NCBI GenBank assembly: GCA_963715895.1
Contig: OY970284.1
Span: 744,001-808,000, forward strand
DNA from: JADGNZ01 sp963715895
GTDB lineage: Bacteria; Acidobacteriota; Thermoanaerobaculia; Gp7-AA8
Reading direction: 5' to 3'
Length of the DNA stretch: 64,000 nt
The notes under the pieces were generated by a model that was given only the letters and a program-made list of their open reading frames with translations, ran no database searches and was not told where the DNA came from. Positions within the stretch are counted from its first letter, which is position 1. Every line of letters begins with the position of its first letter. A program made the translations under genes and the position numbers. Positions 16,182 through 27,170 of this stretch are shown one piece after another.

Positions 16182-16894
16182 AGCGGCTGCTGCTGGTACT
16201 CCTGCTCTTCGCCACTGCCGGCGCCGCGCACGCCGCCGTCCCTGACGAGCGCTGCTCGGCGCGCGCGGACATCACCGGCATTCCCGTCGTCACCCTCGGC
16301 GCGAAGGTGCCGAGCGATCGATTCGCCGTCATGATCACCGGTGACGGCGGCTGGCGGCGCATCGATCAGAAAATCACCGACCGCCTGCGCGCCGCCGGCA
16401 TCCCCATCGTCGGCTTCATCGCCTCCGACTATTACCGCAAGCGCCGCACGCCGGACGAGTCGGCGTGCGCCCTGGAACGCGTCATCCGCTACTACGCGAT
16501 TCAGTGGCACAAGAGCAAGGTGATGCTGATCGGCTATTCGCGAGGTGCCGACGTACTACCCTTCATGGCCAGCCGCCTACCGAGCGATCTGCGCGCGTCG
16601 ACGCAGCTCATCGCGCTCCTGGGTCTTGAGCCGATGATCAACTTCAAATATTCACCTGCCTGGAGCCCGGCCGCATACACGCACAAAGAGCCCGAGTACG
16701 CGGTCAAGCCGGAGATGGAAAAACTGCGCGGCCAGAACGTCCTCTGCATCTTCGGAGCAAAAGAAAAAAACTCGCTCTGCCACGTTCTCGACCGGAAGGC
16801 ATTCAAAGTCATCGCCGAACCGGGCGGACATCACTTCGCCGGCAAGTACCGCGACATCGCGGACATCATCCTGATCGAGTCGGCGGGACGGTAA
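16178..16894 (+). CDS. AcvB/VirJ-like alpha/beta hydrolase, second of a tandem pair
   Basis: A 238-residue paralog of the preceding gene, starting at a GTG that overlaps its stop (GTGA). It keeps the signal peptide (MKRLLLVLLLFATAGAAHAA), ITGDGGWRRID, the elbow GYSRGADVLP and the His motif GGHHFAGKY. It adds Cys residues (DERCSARAD, ESACALER, NVLCIFG, SLCHV) that could form periplasmic disulfides. The divergence between the two copies outside the active-site motifs suggests different substrates rather than a recent duplication. Both should act in the periplasm. It is convergent with the YkgJ-type gene 26 bp away. Confidence 0.8.
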   Translation: MKRLLLVLLLFATAGAAHAAVPDERCSARADITGIPVVTLGAKVPSDRFAVMITGDGGWRRIDQKITDRLRAAGIPIVGFIASDYYRKRRTPDESACALERVIRYYAIQWHKSKVMLIGYSRGADVLPFMASRLPSDLRASTQLIALLGLEPMINFKYSPAWSPAAYTHKEPEYAVKPEMEKLRGQNVLCIFGAKEKNSLCHVLDRKAFKVIAEPGGHHFAGKYRDIADIILIESAGR

Positions 16895-16920
16895 GATCCT
16901 TCACCGCTCCGCCCTCAGGA

Positions 16921-17511
16921 TCAATTCGGGAGCCACCCCCGCATCCTGGCCACGATCACGATCGCCTCGGGTATCGTGTATTCGTCTTCCGCACCGAGCG
17001 CGTCTTCCCACTGAAGGTCCCACGCGGCCGCTTCCCGTTCGGGCTGTTCTGCATCGCGAAAATTCAGCTCGCAGATGTCGCCGATGTATTCCTCGGCGTC
17101 GCGCAGCGGAAGGCCGAATGTCCGGCAGACCAGGGGACGATGCTCGTAAATCAGACACTCGCCGCGCTCGTTCAGATTCGGACAGGGGGTAGCCTTGGTG
17201 CGCTCGAAGAACGATTCCTTCTCCGCCGGCGGGCACTCGCGAAGATCAGGATGGTTTGAGCTCGTCAGAATCTCCTGGGCCCGCCGGACGATCATCCTTC
17301 GCCGCGCCGGATGCATTTTTTCCAGGCCCTCGGCGATGATCGGAACATCGCCCGAACCGATCTCGAACAGACCGTAGCAGCAGAGCGAACAGCCCTTACC
17401 GCATTGCAGGTTCTCCGGCTGGGCCGCGGCGACGGAACGAAAGAAATCGTCCGCGCGATCGAGGATGCTCGTATATGTTTCGTCGCGCGTTTTTTCGGGC
17501 ACGCCACGCAC
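16921..17511 (-). CDS. YkgJ-type cysteine-cluster protein
   Basis: A 196-residue protein with the YkgJ signature near residue 37, CGKGCSLCCYG, and a second Cys set at about 110-130, CPNLNERGECLIYEHRPLVC. This Cys spacing defines the putative zinc- or iron-chelating domain of the family, whose biochemical role is still unsettled. The remaining sequence is acidic and soluble. It lies convergent to the VirJ pair and divergent from the ATP synthase cluster, whose first start is about 100 bp away, so the gap 17512-17612 should hold both promoters. Confidence 0.8.
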   Translation of the reverse strand: MRGVPEKTRDETYTSILDRADDFFRSVAAAQPENLQCGKGCSLCCYGLFEIGSGDVPIIAEGLEKMHPARRRMIVRRAQEILTSSNHPDLRECPPAEKESFFERTKATPCPNLNERGECLIYEHRPLVCRTFGLPLRDAEEYIGDICELNFRDAEQPEREAAAWDLQWEDALGAEDEYTIPEAIVIVARMRGWLPN

Positions 17512-17612
17512 AACCGGTGAGGTGACAACGTTCTTTCCCTTGTGGTATACAACCGCCGCCTCGGGGTTGGGCGTCGGCTCTGCGCGCCCTGTTTTCCGGC
17601 TCCAAACAGTCT

Positions 17613-18047
17613 ATGCAAATCAATTTGACGCCCGATTACTCTCTGCTCGTGATCATGGTGATTTTTATCCTGAACTACCTGGTCGTCAGCAAGTTCTTTC
17701 TCCGGCCGATCAATCAGGTGATCGAAGCCCGCGAGCACGAAGTGCGCTCGGCGAACGAGGCCTACGAACAATCGATGGCGCGCTTCAACGAAGCGACCAC
17801 GCAGATGGAAGAGAAGCTTCACGTCGCCCGGCATGCCGCCGCCGACGTGCGCGACCGCTTCCGCAAAGAAGCCGCGGCCTATCGCGCCTCCATCGTCGAG
17901 AAGACACACAACGATGCCGGGAGCATCGTCAGCGAGGCCGACGAGCAGCTCAAAGCCGACGTTGCCGAAGCGCGGGCGAAGATCGTCACCGAATCCGAAG
18001 CGCTGGCGCACCTGGCTGCCGAGCGAATTCTGGGGAGGGCAGTCTGA
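17613..18047 (+). CDS. atpF: F-type ATP synthase subunit b (b'-like)
   Basis: A 144-residue protein with one N-terminal membrane helix (YSLLVIMVIFILNYLVV, residues 9-25) followed by a long charged coiled-coil helix. This is the fold of the peripheral stalk subunit b. The helix runs through FFLRPINQVIEAREHEVRSA to the C-terminus, as in b' partners. It opens the ATP synthase cluster and overlaps the next, second b gene by one base (TGATG), so the stalk is likely a b/b' heterodimer. The proton-channel genes for subunits a and c are absent on either side. Confidence 0.85.
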   Translation: MQINLTPDYSLLVIMVIFILNYLVVSKFFLRPINQVIEAREHEVRSANEAYEQSMARFNEATTQMEEKLHVARHAAADVRDRFRKEAAAYRASIVEKTHNDAGSIVSEADEQLKADVAEARAKIVTESEALAHLAAERILGRAV

Positions 18048-18700
18048 TGCGCCGCGCACTCCTCGTCCTTTTTCTCCTGCTCGTTCCCGCGGCCGTCTTC
18101 GCGAAGAATCACACCAACGACGCGAACAACGTTGCCCAAGGCATGGAAAAAGAAGCGCACGAACAGGTGCATCCGAACGAGGCGCACGGCGGCGAGCTCG
18201 AGGCACCGAAGACCTACTTCGGCATCCCCGGCTGGCTTCTGAAGCTCGCCAACATGCTTCTTTTCCTCGGCGTGCTCGGCTGGTTTCTCGGCGGACCGAT
18301 CAAGAAAGCCCTCGGCGACCGCCGCGTTCAGATTCAGACAGATTCCGATGAGGCCCGGGCCCGGCGCGTCAAAGCCGACCAGCTCGCGGCCGACATCCAG
18401 GCCCGGCTCACCCAGATCGAGATCGACGTCCGCGCCATTCACGAGCGCGCGCAGGCGGAAGGCGAAAAGCAGAAGCGGGAGCTCATCGCGGCCGCGGAAG
18501 CAGAAGCCCAGAAAATCCTGCAGTCGGCACGCAACGAAGTCGACAACCGTCTCAAGCACGCTCGGCACGAGCTGACTGAATACGCCGGCGAGCTTGCCAC
18601 GCAGCGCGCCGAGCAGATTCTGCGCGAGAAGGTCACGGACAAAGACCGCGAACGGCTCTTCGACGAGAGCGTCCGCGAAGTGGCGGAGGCGCGGTCATGA
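18047..18700 (+). CDS. atpF: F-type ATP synthase subunit b with signal peptide
   Basis: A 217-residue protein, longer than a usual b subunit of about 160. Residues 1-20 are a typical signal peptide (MRRALLVLFLLLVPAAVFAK). A His/Asn/Glu-rich stretch of about 40 residues follows, then the membrane helix (LLKLANMLLFLGVLGWFLGG). The rest is a long amphipathic helix that would reach F1. If the signal is cleaved, the short N-terminal segment faces the periplasm and the rest keeps the normal b topology. It follows the b' gene directly and overlaps the delta gene (ATGA). Confidence 0.85.
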   Translation: MRRALLVLFLLLVPAAVFAKNHTNDANNVAQGMEKEAHEQVHPNEAHGGELEAPKTYFGIPGWLLKLANMLLFLGVLGWFLGGPIKKALGDRRVQIQTDSDEARARRVKADQLAADIQARLTQIEIDVRAIHERAQAEGEKQKRELIAAAEAEAQKILQSARNEVDNRLKHARHELTEYAGELATQRAEQILREKVTDKDRERLFDESVREVAEARS

Positions 18701-19230
18701 TCCGCCGTTTCGCCAGACCCTACGCCCGCGCCGCGATGGAAGTTGCCCAGTCGCCGGAAAAAGCAGCCCTGCTCAGGGACGATCTGAACGCATTCGAGCA
18801 GGTGCGCAAGTCGTCGACCGACCTCCAGCAGATGTACGCCAACCCCGGCATCGACTTTGATTCGAAGAACAAAGTAACCGGCGCGATCGCCAAACGGCTC
18901 GGCCTGTCCGACCTCGCCGTGCGGCTGCTCGACGTGCTCATTCGCAACCGCCGTATCAACAACCTCAGTGACATCGTCGCCGGACTGGCAACGATGATTC
19001 GTGAGGCCACCGGCACGGTTGCCGCCGACGTGCGCTCGGCCAGCAAGCTGTCATCGAAAGAAGAAGCGGATCTGCGGGCCATGCTCGAGCGCAAGGTGGG
19101 AGCGAACGTCGACGTCGACATCACGGTCGATGCCTCGCTGATCGGCGGGTTTGTGGCAAAGATCGGCAGCGAGGTCTACGACGCTTCCGTGTCCGGCAAG
19201 ATCGAGAAGTTCCGCGAGTCCTTAGCGTGA
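18697..19230 (+). CDS. atpH: F-type ATP synthase subunit delta
   Basis: A 177-residue protein of the OSCP/delta family. The N-terminal six-helix bundle begins MIRRFARPYARAAMEVA, and the C-terminal part has the beta-strand/loop segment VDVDITVDASLIGGFVAKIG, the signature of this subunit. Delta caps the alpha/beta hexamer and holds the b stalk. It overlaps the b gene by four bases and precedes atpA by 19 bases, in the standard order. Confidence 0.92.
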   Translation: MIRRFARPYARAAMEVAQSPEKAALLRDDLNAFEQVRKSSTDLQQMYANPGIDFDSKNKVTGAIAKRLGLSDLAVRLLDVLIRNRRINNLSDIVAGLATMIREATGTVAADVRSASKLSSKEEADLRAMLERKVGANVDVDITVDASLIGGFVAKIGSEVYDASVSGKIEKFRESLA

Positions 19231-19249
19231 TCTATTTTCGGGAGACTTT

Positions 19250-20788
19250 ATGGCTGTAGATTTGAGAGCAGAAGAAATCACAGAGATTATTCGGCAGCAA
19301 TTAAGCGGAATCGGCCGCGGCGTCGACGTCTCTGAAATCGGCACAGTCGTCTCCGTCGGAGACGGGATCGCCCGTGTCTATGGCCTCGATCGCGTCATGG
19401 CCGGCGAGCTCGTGCAGTTCCCGCATGACATTGCCGGCCTGGCCCTCAATCTCGAGGAAGACAACGTCGGCGTCGTGCTTCTCGGCGAGGCCTCGGCCAT
19501 CAAGGAAGGCGACGAGGTCAAGCGCACCGGCAAGATCATGTCAGTCCCTGTCGGCCCGGCTCTGGTCGGCCGCGTCGTCAATCCGCTCGGCATCCCCATC
19601 GACGGCAAAGGACCGATCAACACCACCGAGTTCTACCCGATCGAGCGCCTCGCTCCCGGCGTCGTCGACCGCAAGCCGGTCAAAGAGCCGCTGCAGACCG
19701 GCCTCAAAGCGGTCGACGCCATGATCCCGATCGGCCGCGGCCAGCGCGAGCTCATCATCGGCGACCGCCAGACCGGCAAGACAGCCGTCGCCATCGACAC
19801 GATCATCAACCAGAAAGGGAAGGACGTCATCTGCGTCTACGTGGCCATCGGTCAGAAGAAATCGACCGTGGCCCAGGTCGTGCGGACGCTCGAAGAGAAC
19901 GGAGCGATGGACTTCACCATCGTCGTCAACGCCTCCGCCTCGGACCCGGCGCCGATGCAGTATCTCGCGCCGTACGGCGGATGCGCCATGGCCGAGTACT
20001 TCCTCTACAACGGGCAGCACGCCCTGATCATCTACGACGATCTCTCCAAGCACGCCGCGGCGTATCGCGAGATCTCGCTGCTGCTTCGCCGTCCACCCGG
20101 CCGCGAGGCCTATCCCGGCGACGTCTTCTATCTTCACTCGCGGCTTCTGGAGCGCGCATCGAAGATGGCCGATGAGAAGGGCGGCGGTTCGCTCACGGCG
20201 CTGCCGATCATCGAGACACAGGCCGGCGACGTCTCCGCCTACATCCCGACCAACGTCATCTCCATCACTGACGGCCAGATCTTTCTGGAGACGGACCTCT
20301 TTCACTCCGGCGTCCGCCCGGCCATCAACGTCGGCATCTCGGTCTCCCGCGTAGGCGGCTCGGCGCAGGTGCGGTCGATGCGGACGATCTCCGGCACGCT
20401 GCGCCTCTCGCTCGCGCAGTACCGCGAGCTGGCCGCGTTCGCCCAGTTCGGTTCCGACCTCGACAAATTCACGCAGGACCAGCTCAATCGCGGCCGCCGT
20501 CTGGTCGAGATCCTCAAACAGGGTCAGTACCGGCCGATGCGTATCGGTCTTCAGACCGCCTCGGTCTACGCCGGCGTCAAAGGCTATCTCGACAACCTTG
20601 CCGTCAGCGCCGTCCTGCCGTTCGAGACCGCGCTGCACCAGTACCTGAGCGATGAAAAGCAGGACGTCATCGACCGCCTCGAGACCGCCTCGAAGTTCGA
20701 TGCCGAGCTCGAAGGGGCGCTCAGCTCCGCCATCACCGAATTCAAAGCGCAGTACGTCAAAGACAACGCCGACGCCCTGGCGGCGTAA
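19250..20788 (+). CDS. atpA: F-type ATP synthase subunit alpha
   Basis: A 512-residue protein, normal length for alpha. It has the N-terminal beta-barrel (VGDGIARVYGLDRVMAGELV), the P-loop GDRQTGKT at residues 171-178 and the nucleotide-binding domain. The segment following YYPGDVF-like sequence, LHSRLLERASKM, also fits alpha. Alpha binds ATP at non-catalytic sites in the F1 hexamer and lies inside the cytoplasm-facing head. The start has a GGGAG site about seven bases upstream. Confidence 0.97.
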   Translation: MAVDLRAEEITEIIRQQLSGIGRGVDVSEIGTVVSVGDGIARVYGLDRVMAGELVQFPHDIAGLALNLEEDNVGVVLLGEASAIKEGDEVKRTGKIMSVPVGPALVGRVVNPLGIPIDGKGPINTTEFYPIERLAPGVVDRKPVKEPLQTGLKAVDAMIPIGRGQRELIIGDRQTGKTAVAIDTIINQKGKDVICVYVAIGQKKSTVAQVVRTLEENGAMDFTIVVNASASDPAPMQYLAPYGGCAMAEYFLYNGQHALIIYDDLSKHAAAYREISLLLRRPPGREAYPGDVFYLHSRLLERASKMADEKGGGSLTALPIIETQAGDVSAYIPTNVISITDGQIFLETDLFHSGVRPAINVGISVSRVGGSAQVRSMRTISGTLRLSLAQYRELAAFAQFGSDLDKFTQDQLNRGRRLVEILKQGQYRPMRIGLQTASVYAGVKGYLDNLAVSAVLPFETALHQYLSDEKQDVIDRLETASKFDAELEGALSSAITEFKAQYVKDNADALAA

Positions 20789-20794
20789 CCACTC

Positions 20795-21655
20795 ATGCCC
20801 AGCACGATCGATATCCGGCGCCGGATCCGCAGCGTCAAGAACACGCAGCAGATCACCAGGGCCATGAAGATGGTGGCCACGGCCAAGCTCCGCCGCGCGC
20901 AGGAGCGGATGTACGCCGCGCGCCCGTACGCGGGCGGCCTGCGCCAGGTGCTGGCCTCGGTAGCCACGCGCGTCGACATCAGCGCCCATCCGCTGCTGCA
21001 GGTCCGCGAGCCGGAGCGCAACGTCGTGGTCATCGTGGTCACGGCCGATCGCGGCCTGTGCGGCGCGTTCAATGCCAACGTCATCCGCGCCGCCCAGAAC
21101 TTCATTCGCACCAGCGACTTTCAGGGCGTCGAGCTCCTGACGATCGGCCGGAGAGCTGGCGACTTTTTCCGGCGTCGCACCATTCCCATCCGCCGCAGTG
21201 TCATGGTGGCCCAGGCGCTGTCGATCGAAGTGGCGCGAGAGATCGCCGACAGCCTGATCAAAGACTTCGTCGACGAAAAGATCGACGGCGTTTACGTCGT
21301 CTACAACGAATTCAAGACCCTCATCGCGCAGCACGTCCGCGCCGAGAGGCTCCTTCCGATCACGCGCGAGTTCGACGCCGACCCCGAGCGCCCGGCCATT
21401 GATTACCTGTACGAGCCCGGACCGGAGCAGATCCTTTCGGACCTCCTGCCGAAGCACATCGAGTTTCAGCTTTACCGCGTTCTCCTGGAGTCGGCGGCCG
21501 CCGAGCAGGGAGCGCGGATGACGGCGATGGAAGCGGCCACGAAGAACGCGTCGGACATGATCGATCACCTGACGCTGACCTACAACCGCATCCGCCAGGC
21601 GGCCATCACCAAAGAAATCATCGAGATTGTCTCGGGCGCCTCCGCGGCGCAGTAG
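20795..21655 (+). CDS. atpG: F-type ATP synthase subunit gamma
   Basis: A 286-residue protein with the conserved N-terminal coiled coil (DIRRRIRSVKNTQQITRAMK, then MVATAKLRRAQERM) and the C-terminal helix containing MDNATKNA-like sequence, here MEAATKNASDMIDHLTLTYN. Gamma is the rotor shaft that couples the c-ring to catalysis in alpha/beta. It follows atpA by six bases and precedes atpD by 14. Confidence 0.96.
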   Translation: MPSTIDIRRRIRSVKNTQQITRAMKMVATAKLRRAQERMYAARPYAGGLRQVLASVATRVDISAHPLLQVREPERNVVVIVVTADRGLCGAFNANVIRAAQNFIRTSDFQGVELLTIGRRAGDFFRRRTIPIRRSVMVAQALSIEVAREIADSLIKDFVDEKIDGVYVVYNEFKTLIAQHVRAERLLPITREFDADPERPAIDYLYEPGPEQILSDLLPKHIEFQLYRVLLESAAAEQGARMTAMEAATKNASDMIDHLTLTYNRIRQAAITKEIIEIVSGASAAQ

Positions 21656-21669
21656 ACAACGGAGAAGAA

Positions 21670-23133
<1,464 letters not shown>

Positions 23134-23142
23134 GGAAACCGG

Positions 23143-23562
23143 ATGGCCGACGCTCTTCCGACGAAGATCAACCTCACCGTCGTCACGCGCGAACGGAAAA
23201 TCATCGACACCGAAGTCGATGAGGTCGTGCTGCCCGCGAGCGACGGCGAGATCGGTGTGCTTCCCGGCCACACCCCGCTCCTGACCACGCTGAAGATCGG
23301 CCAGATGCACTACCGCAGCGGCGGCGAGGTGCATCGGATGGTGCTGTCGTGGGGCTTCGCCGAAGTGCTGCCCGACCGCGTCATCGTCCTTGCCGAGCGC
23401 GGCGTGCTGGCATCGGAGATCGATCCGGCGGCCGCCGAAGCGGAACGGATCGCCGCCGAGAAGGAGCTGCTGTATCTCTCCTCGCACGATCCCAACTTCA
23501 ACCTCGCGGAAGCGCGACTCGAGGAGTCGATCGCCATGATTGACCTCCGCCGCGGCATGTAA
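23143..23562 (+). CDS. atpC: F-type ATP synthase subunit epsilon
   Basis: A 139-residue protein with the N-terminal beta-sandwich of epsilon (DEVVLPASDGEIGVLPGHTP) and a C-terminal helical pair (AEAERIAAEKELLYLSS). Epsilon joins the central stalk and can inhibit ATP hydrolysis. It ends the synthase cluster; a TMTC-like membrane protein starts 11 bases later. Confidence 0.93.
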   Translation: MADALPTKINLTVVTRERKIIDTEVDEVVLPASDGEIGVLPGHTPLLTTLKIGQMHYRSGGEVHRMVLSWGFAEVLPDRVIVLAERGVLASEIDPAAAEAERIAAEKELLYLSSHDPNFNLAEARLEESIAMIDLRRGM

Positions 23563-23573
23563 GCTGCTCGGCG

Positions 23574-24899
23574 ATGACCCGGAAACAGCGGCCGGATCGC
23601 CCACCTCGAAAGGCCGCATCAACCCTTTCGCCGGCGAAAGCGGGCTCCACGGCCTGGCTGGCGGCGGCGCTTTCCCTCTCCACCCTCATCGTCTACTGGC
23701 GCGTCGGCACGTTCGGCTTCGTGACCTATGACGACAACGAGTACGTGTATCAAAACGCCGTCGTGCGCCGCGGACTGACGTTCGACGGTATTCGCTGGGC
23801 ATTCTCGGGCGTGCACTCATCAAACTGGCATCCGCTGACATGGATGTCTCACATGCTCGACGTGTCGTTGTTCGGCGTCTCTCCAGGCCCGCAGCACATC
23901 GTCTCCGTCCTGATTCACATCGCCTCAACAGTGATGCTTTTCCTTGCATTGGCGCGGATGACCGGAGCCGTCGCTCGCAGCGCCACGGTAGCAGCGCTCT
24001 TTGCCCTCCACCCGCTGCACGTGCAATCGGTGGCGTGGATCGCGGAGCGGAAAGATGTGCTGTGCGCGCTTTTCGGAACGATCTGCCTGTTGATCTATGC
24101 ATCGCTGGTCCGGCAATGGTCCATCCGCAAATACATCTGGGTTCTGGTCGCGTTCACGCTCGGACTTCTGTCAAAGCAGATGCTGGTGACGCTCCCCTTC
24201 GTCCTGCTTCTTCTCGATTACTGGCCTCTGAAGAGACTTCGTAACCTGGCGGAGCTCCGGACTCGTATAGTCGAGAAGATTCCCCTGTTCGTGCTTAGTG
24301 CCGTGGCGTCGATCGTCGCGTACCTCGCGCAGCGCGGCACCGCCCTGCGAACGCTGGAAGAGGTTCCGCTCAGCTTGCGCATCGAAAATGCCGTTCTGTC
24401 GTATGCCCTCTATCTGCTGAAGACCTTCTGGCCTACCCGGCTGACCGTGTTCCATCCCTACAACACCGCACCATCCCTCATCCGGGTGCTGATCGTGGCC
24501 GGCCTTCTGATGGCAATCACATGTTTTGCCTGGTGGCGGCGCGGCAGGCAGCCTTATCTCCTGACTGCCTGGCTCTGGTACGTCGGGATGTTGATTCCGG
24601 TGATCGGTCTGATCCAGGTCGGCGGTCAGGGTTCTGCCGACCGTTACACCTACCTGCCGCTGATCGGCATCTTCATCGCCGTGGTCTGGGGCGTGGCCGA
24701 TCTCGTCCAGCCGCATCCTGAGCTGAAGAGCCCTCTCATCGTGGCGACGGCCGCCGTGTTGATTGCCTGCGCCATCGCGACGTGGATTCAGATCGGCGTC
24801 TGGGCGAATAGCGAGACGCTCTTCCATCAGGCGCTGACAACAGTAGCGGCCCCGACCTTGCAGGACCCTGAGCTATTCTTCCGTCCGGCTCGAGTATGA
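23574..24899 (+). CDS. TMTC-like multi-pass membrane protein lacking TPR tail
   Basis: A 441-residue integral membrane protein with at least nine hydrophobic helices. The family pattern near the N-terminus includes FVTYDDNEYVYQN, HPLTWMSHMLD and FALHPLHVQSVAWIAERKD. It continues through LSKQMLVTLPFVLLLLDYWP to GSADRYTYLPLIGIF. This is the membrane part of TMTC/O-mannosyl-type and related bacterial TPR glycosyltransferases, which normally continue into a cytosolic or luminal TPR array after W.NSETLF. Here the chain stops about 25 residues after NSETLFHQALT, so the TPR array is missing. Either the gene is truncated or a compact variant is used. Its stop overlaps the start of the kinase gene. 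Confidence 0.75.
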   Translation: MTRKQRPDRPPRKAASTLSPAKAGSTAWLAAALSLSTLIVYWRVGTFGFVTYDDNEYVYQNAVVRRGLTFDGIRWAFSGVHSSNWHPLTWMSHMLDVSLFGVSPGPQHIVSVLIHIASTVMLFLALARMTGAVARSATVAALFALHPLHVQSVAWIAERKDVLCALFGTICLLIYASLVRQWSIRKYIWVLVAFTLGLLSKQMLVTLPFVLLLLDYWPLKRLRNLAELRTRIVEKIPLFVLSAVASIVAYLAQRGTALRTLEEVPLSLRIENAVLSYALYLLKTFWPTRLTVFHPYNTAPSLIRVLIVAGLLMAITCFAWWRRGRQPYLLTAWLWYVGMLIPVIGLIQVGGQGSADRYTYLPLIGIFIAVVWGVADLVQPHPELKSPLIVATAAVLIACAIATWIQIGVWANSETLFHQALTTVAAPTLQDPELFFRPARV

Positions 24900-25564
24900 T
24901 CATGATGGAGCGCTGGCTCGAACACTTCGCGCAGACGGCCTTTCGCCGCAGCAGCGACACGGCGCACGATCTCAAGACGCCGCTGAACGTCGCTGTGCTC
25001 AACCTCGAGCTGCTGCGCATGCGCGTTTCGAAACTCGCCGGAGGCGAGGACGAGAAGGTCAACGCCTACGCCAAGTCGATCGAGCAGGAACTGCGTCGGA
25101 TGGCCCAGATCTTCGATACGTTCTTCATCCTTTCCACGCCGCCGAAGGACGACGGGGAGCCGCAGGACATCGATCTTGGCCCGCTTTGCTCCGAGGCGGC
25201 TGGCCGCGCGGGTTTCGAGATCGACCCAATCGAGGGTTCATTCAAGGTTCATGGTCATGAGTCCAGAATTCGTCAGGCGCTCAAGATGTTTTTTGACGGT
25301 GCGTCGCATGTGCTGATCAGCGACGGCCGGCGGGCTACATTTGAGAGAGCCCCCGGATGTTTCACGATCTCGGTCACTGGACGTCACGCCGTGGAAGACT
25401 TCGAGTTGACGAAGGTTTTCAAGTTTTACCACACGGACGCGCTCGGTAACGCGGACCTTTCGCTGGCCGCGGCGCGGCTCATCGCCGAGACATACGGCGG
25501 TGGGCTGAACGCAGTGGAGGATCGTGATAAGGTCACTCTCAGGCTCTCATTTCCAGGTGAATAA
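24896..25564 (+). CDS. Histidine-kinase-like protein with degenerate ATPase domain
   Basis: A 222-residue soluble protein. The N-terminus has an intact dimerisation/H-box (SDTAHDLKTPLNVAVLNLEL) with the His available for phosphorylation. The region that should bind ATP is short and poor: the N-box Asn residues and the DxGxG loop are not recognisable, although a late GNADLSLAAARLIAETYGG keeps the G2-like end. No sensor or membrane domain is present. It abuts the NtrC-type regulator with no spacer (TAA then ATG), so it should act on that regulator. A phosphatase, phosphotransfer or adaptor role is as likely as autokinase activity. Confidence 0.75.
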   Translation: MIMMERWLEHFAQTAFRRSSDTAHDLKTPLNVAVLNLELLRMRVSKLAGGEDEKVNAYAKSIEQELRRMAQIFDTFFILSTPPKDDGEPQDIDLGPLCSEAAGRAGFEIDPIEGSFKVHGHESRIRQALKMFFDGASHVLISDGRRATFERAPGCFTISVTGRHAVEDFELTKVFKFYHTDALGNADLSLAAARLIAETYGGGLNAVEDRDKVTLRLSFPGE

Positions 25565-26947
<1,383 letters not shown>

Positions 26948-26980
26948 GCCGGCACGGCCGGCTGCGCTGGTTGCGCAAGG
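26948..26980 (+). repeat. Post-stop double-hairpin repeat (GCCGGC-ACG-GCCGGC type)
   Basis: Directly after the stop codon of the preceding gene, GCCGGC-ACG-GCCGGC (26948-26962) and TGCGC-TGGTT-GCGCA (26963-26977) form two short hairpins followed by AGG. A related copy lies at 63545-63578, the start of a third at 63991-64000, and a partial one at about 15397. Confidence 0.5.
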
Positions 26981-27106
26981 TTCGCCTTCGTTCGATCAAA
27001 ACAGCTGCGCTGAACCCCAGGCCAAAGTCTACAACCCGTAGTTATTTTGGCCTTCTCGCGGCGCGGTGTTATCGTCCCCCGCTCAGATCATTCCGCCGCC
27101 TTCGTA

Positions 27107-27129
27107 CGCGCGCGCATGATGCGCGCGCG
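27107..27129. promoter_or_regulatory. Alternating C/G palindrome upstream of topA
   Basis: An 11-bp arm CGCGCGCGCAT and its complement ATGCGCGCGCG flank a single G, about 42 bp before the topA start. Alternating CG of this length favours Z-DNA or cruciform extrusion under negative supercoiling. A role in topA control is inference. The rest of 26981-27170 shows no gene. Confidence 0.4.
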
Positions 27130-27170
27130 AGGAATTCCGGCGTCGGCGTGGAAGTTTGGGGCGTTCCGCA

